Below are positions 62,709-64,000 of a DNA stretch of 64,000 nucleotides, piece after piece. Source of the DNA: JACCYU01 sp050740315 (GTDB taxonomy: Bacteria > Pseudomonadota > Gammaproteobacteria > JACCYU01); the NCBI GenBank assembly GCA_050740315.1, contig JBOIDC010000006.1:6076-70075 (forward strand), given 5' to 3'. A program made the translations under genes and the position numbers. The notes under the pieces were generated by a model. That model was given only the letters and a program-made list of their open reading frames with translations, had not been told where the DNA came from and did not search any database. Positions within the stretch are counted from its first letter, which is position 1; every line of letters begins with the position of its first letter.

Positions 62709-64000
62709 TCAAGCCGTAGAATAACCGGCCTTGGCAGCGGGCTGTTGAGGGACGGCGGCGCCGCTGACGCCTTTGGCGATGCGATCGCCGATGTCCTTGT
62801 CGATGTTGCGCCAGTATTCGATGGCACGGGCCAGCACCGGCGGGGAGACGTCTTCCTTAAGATGACCGACCACGTTGGATACGAGCCGCGCGCGCGCGGC
62901 GTCGTCCAGCACCTTGCGGACCATCGTGCCGGCCTGACCCCAGTCGTCGTCGTCCTTGCGCAGCGTGTACGCGGTGCGCACCATCTCGCCGTCGGCCGCC
63001 CAGATCGCCGCCTCGGGATAGGTCGCCGCGTCGGCGGCGGGGCCGCCGTAGGAATTGGGCGCGTACACCGGGTCGGTGACGTTCTTCACGCGCATCACGC
63101 CGTCCTTCGAATAGCTGTGCACCGGCACCTTCGGCGCGTTGACCGGGATCTGCTTGTAGTTGACGCCCAGCCGGGCACGATGCGCGTCGGCGTAGGAAAA
63201 CCCGCGGGCGAGCAGCATCTTGTCCGGGGACAGACCCGTGCCAGGAACCAGATTGTTCGGCTCGAATGCCGCCTGCTCGATCTCCGTGTGGTAGTCGCTG
63301 ACGTTGCGATTCAGCGTCATCTTGCCGACCTCGATCAGCGGGTAGTCGCCGTGTGGCCACACCTTGGTCAGGTCGAACGGGTTGAAGCGGTAGGTCTTGG
63401 CGTCTTCGAACGGCATGATCTGCATCTTGAGCGTCCAGCTCGGATACTCACCGCGCTCGATGGCGTCGTATAGGTCACGCTGGTGGTAATCGGCGTCGGA
63501 GCCGGCCAGCTTATCGGCCTCCTCCTGAGTGAGAAAGTCGATGCCCTGGTCGGTCTTGAAATGATACTTCACCCAGTACCGCTCGCCGGCGGCGTTAACC
63601 CACATGTAGGCATGGCTGGAGTAGCCGTTCATGTTGCGCCAGGTCTTGGGGATGCCCCGGTCGCCCATCAGCCAGGTGACTTGGTGGGCGGACTCGGGCG
63701 ATAGCGTCCAGAAGTCCCACTGCATGTCGTGGTCGCGCAGGTTGTTATTGGCGCGGCGCTTTTGCGAACGGATGAAGTGCTGGAACTTCATGGGATCGCG
63801 GACGAAGAACACCGGCGTGTTGTTGCCGACCAGGTCGAAGTTGCCTTCGGAGGTATAGAACTTTACTGCGAAGCCGCGCGGGTCGCGCCACGTGTCGGGG
63901 CTGCCCCGCTCGCCGGCCACGGTGGAGAATCGGATCAGCATGTCGGTTTCGGCACCAGGCTGGAACAGCGCGGCCTTGGTGTAGGCGCTGACGTCCCCGG
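62709..64000 (-). CDS. Catalase (heme), N-terminus beyond the window
   Basis: A monofunctional heme catalase, 430 or so residues visible, cut by the right edge. Recognisable: MLIRFSTVAGERGSPDTWRD, GFAVKFYTSEGNFDLVGNNT (distal Asn), FFVRDPMKFQHFIRSQKR, VGKMTLNRNVSDYHTEIEQA, and the heme-ligand tyrosine in ARGFSYADAHRARLGVN. The length and C-terminus (no flavodoxin-like extension) fit a small-subunit catalase. The distal His lies in the missing part. It breaks hydrogen peroxide, one product of sarcosine oxidase, but nothing links the two genes directly. Confidence 0.95.
   Translation of the reverse strand, partial: GDVSAYTKAALFQPGAETDMLIRFSTVAGERGSPDTWRDPRGFAVKFYTSEGNFDLVGNNTPVFFVRDPMKFQHFIRSQKRRANNNLRDHDMQWDFWTLSPESAHQVTWLMGDRGIPKTWRNMNGYSSHAYMWVNAAGERYWVKYHFKTDQGIDFLTQEEADKLAGSDADYHQRDLYDAIERGEYPSWTLKMQIMPFEDAKTYRFNPFDLTKVWPHGDYPLIEVGKMTLNRNVSDYHTEIEQAAFEPNNLVPGTGLSPDKMLLARGFSYADAHRARLGVNYKQIPVNAPKVPVHSYSKDGVMRVKNVTDPVYAPNSYGGPAADAATYPEAAIWAADGEMVRTAYTLRKDDDDWGQAGTMVRKVLDDAARARLVSNVVGHLKEDVSPPVLARAIEYWRNIDKDIGDRIAKGVSGAAVPQQPAAKAGYSTA

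Noticed and set aside
1..64000. CRISPR array or cas genes
   Set aside because: No regularly spaced direct repeats and no Cas motifs seen; the only short repeats are REP-like hairpins and the porin/AraC duplication.
1..64000. rRNA genes or further tRNAs
   Set aside because: Only the tRNA-Ala at 1554-1629 shows a cloverleaf; no 16S/23S/5S signature sequences were seen.

Overview
The window is high-GC (roughly 60-65 % by eye) and proteobacterial in style, most like a gammaproteobacterium. Gene content supporting this: TorF-type porins, a NarX/NarL-like pair, the kdp system, dgcAB dimethylglycine catabolism with an ETF, heterotetrameric sarcosine oxidase, a MetP/MetS-type transporter and a type IB-like restriction system. 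I cannot name the species from sequence alone.

Layout. (1) 0-1.6 kb: edge of an integrated element. A P4-type integrase and the start of a RelE/ParE-like toxin lie next to the 3' end of tRNA-Ala(GGC), so the island extends off the left edge. (2) 1.9-8.0 kb: NarX/NarL-like two-component pair, a PAS-PAS-GGDEF-EAL protein with both catalytic domains degenerate, and an intact TorF-like porin. (3) 8.1-9.8 kb: gene fragments. (4) 9.8-18.5 kb: PQQ/heme c dehydrogenase with an Asp-X-Asp lanthanide-type signature, a SMP-30-like propeller, and soxBDAG. (5) 18.5-26.3 kb: recombinase relic, NSS transporter with small subunit, N-terminally truncated cysteine-synthase-like gene, a second but broken TorF copy, an intact AraC regulator whose C-terminal half is copied at 8.1-8.6 kb, a TTC38-like TPR protein, DsrE and an SDR tail fragment. 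(6) 26.4-34.8 kb: GcvT-like gene, dgcA, dgcB, LRV/HEAT-repeat gene, etfB and etfA on the minus strand; the LRV gene is frameshifted and fused by deletion to a headless etfB. (7) 35-45.5 kb: HAD phosphatase, kdpE, kdpD, a CorA relic, an AbrB/PIN toxin-antitoxin pair, kdpC, kdpB, kdpA, kdpF and two further micro-ORFs. kdpA and kdpB are joined by a deletion, kdpB has a frameshift, and KdpE lacks five receiver residues. (8) 45.5-54.1 kb: molybdopterin oxidoreductase, FeaR-like AraC regulator and a divergent sugar-type ABC importer. (9) 54.4-62.6 kb: a likely defence island with a HEPN-like protein, HicBA (hicA broken) and hsdMSR, plus a PLP transsulfuration-family enzyme and a DUF3565-DUF1971 fusion. 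(10) 62.7 kb to the end: catalase, cut by the window.

Metabolic theme. DgcAB with ETF demethylates dimethylglycine to sarcosine, and SoxBDAG turns sarcosine into glycine plus a C1 unit, so the window covers the lower half of glycine-betaine catabolism. The GcvT-like protein may take the C1 unit onto folate. The second theme is erosion: about ten genes are truncated, frameshifted or fused, and partial duplications and recombinase relics lie near them. Some single-base frameshifts could be assembly errors; the large deletions and chimeras are harder to explain that way, although a misassembly remains possible.
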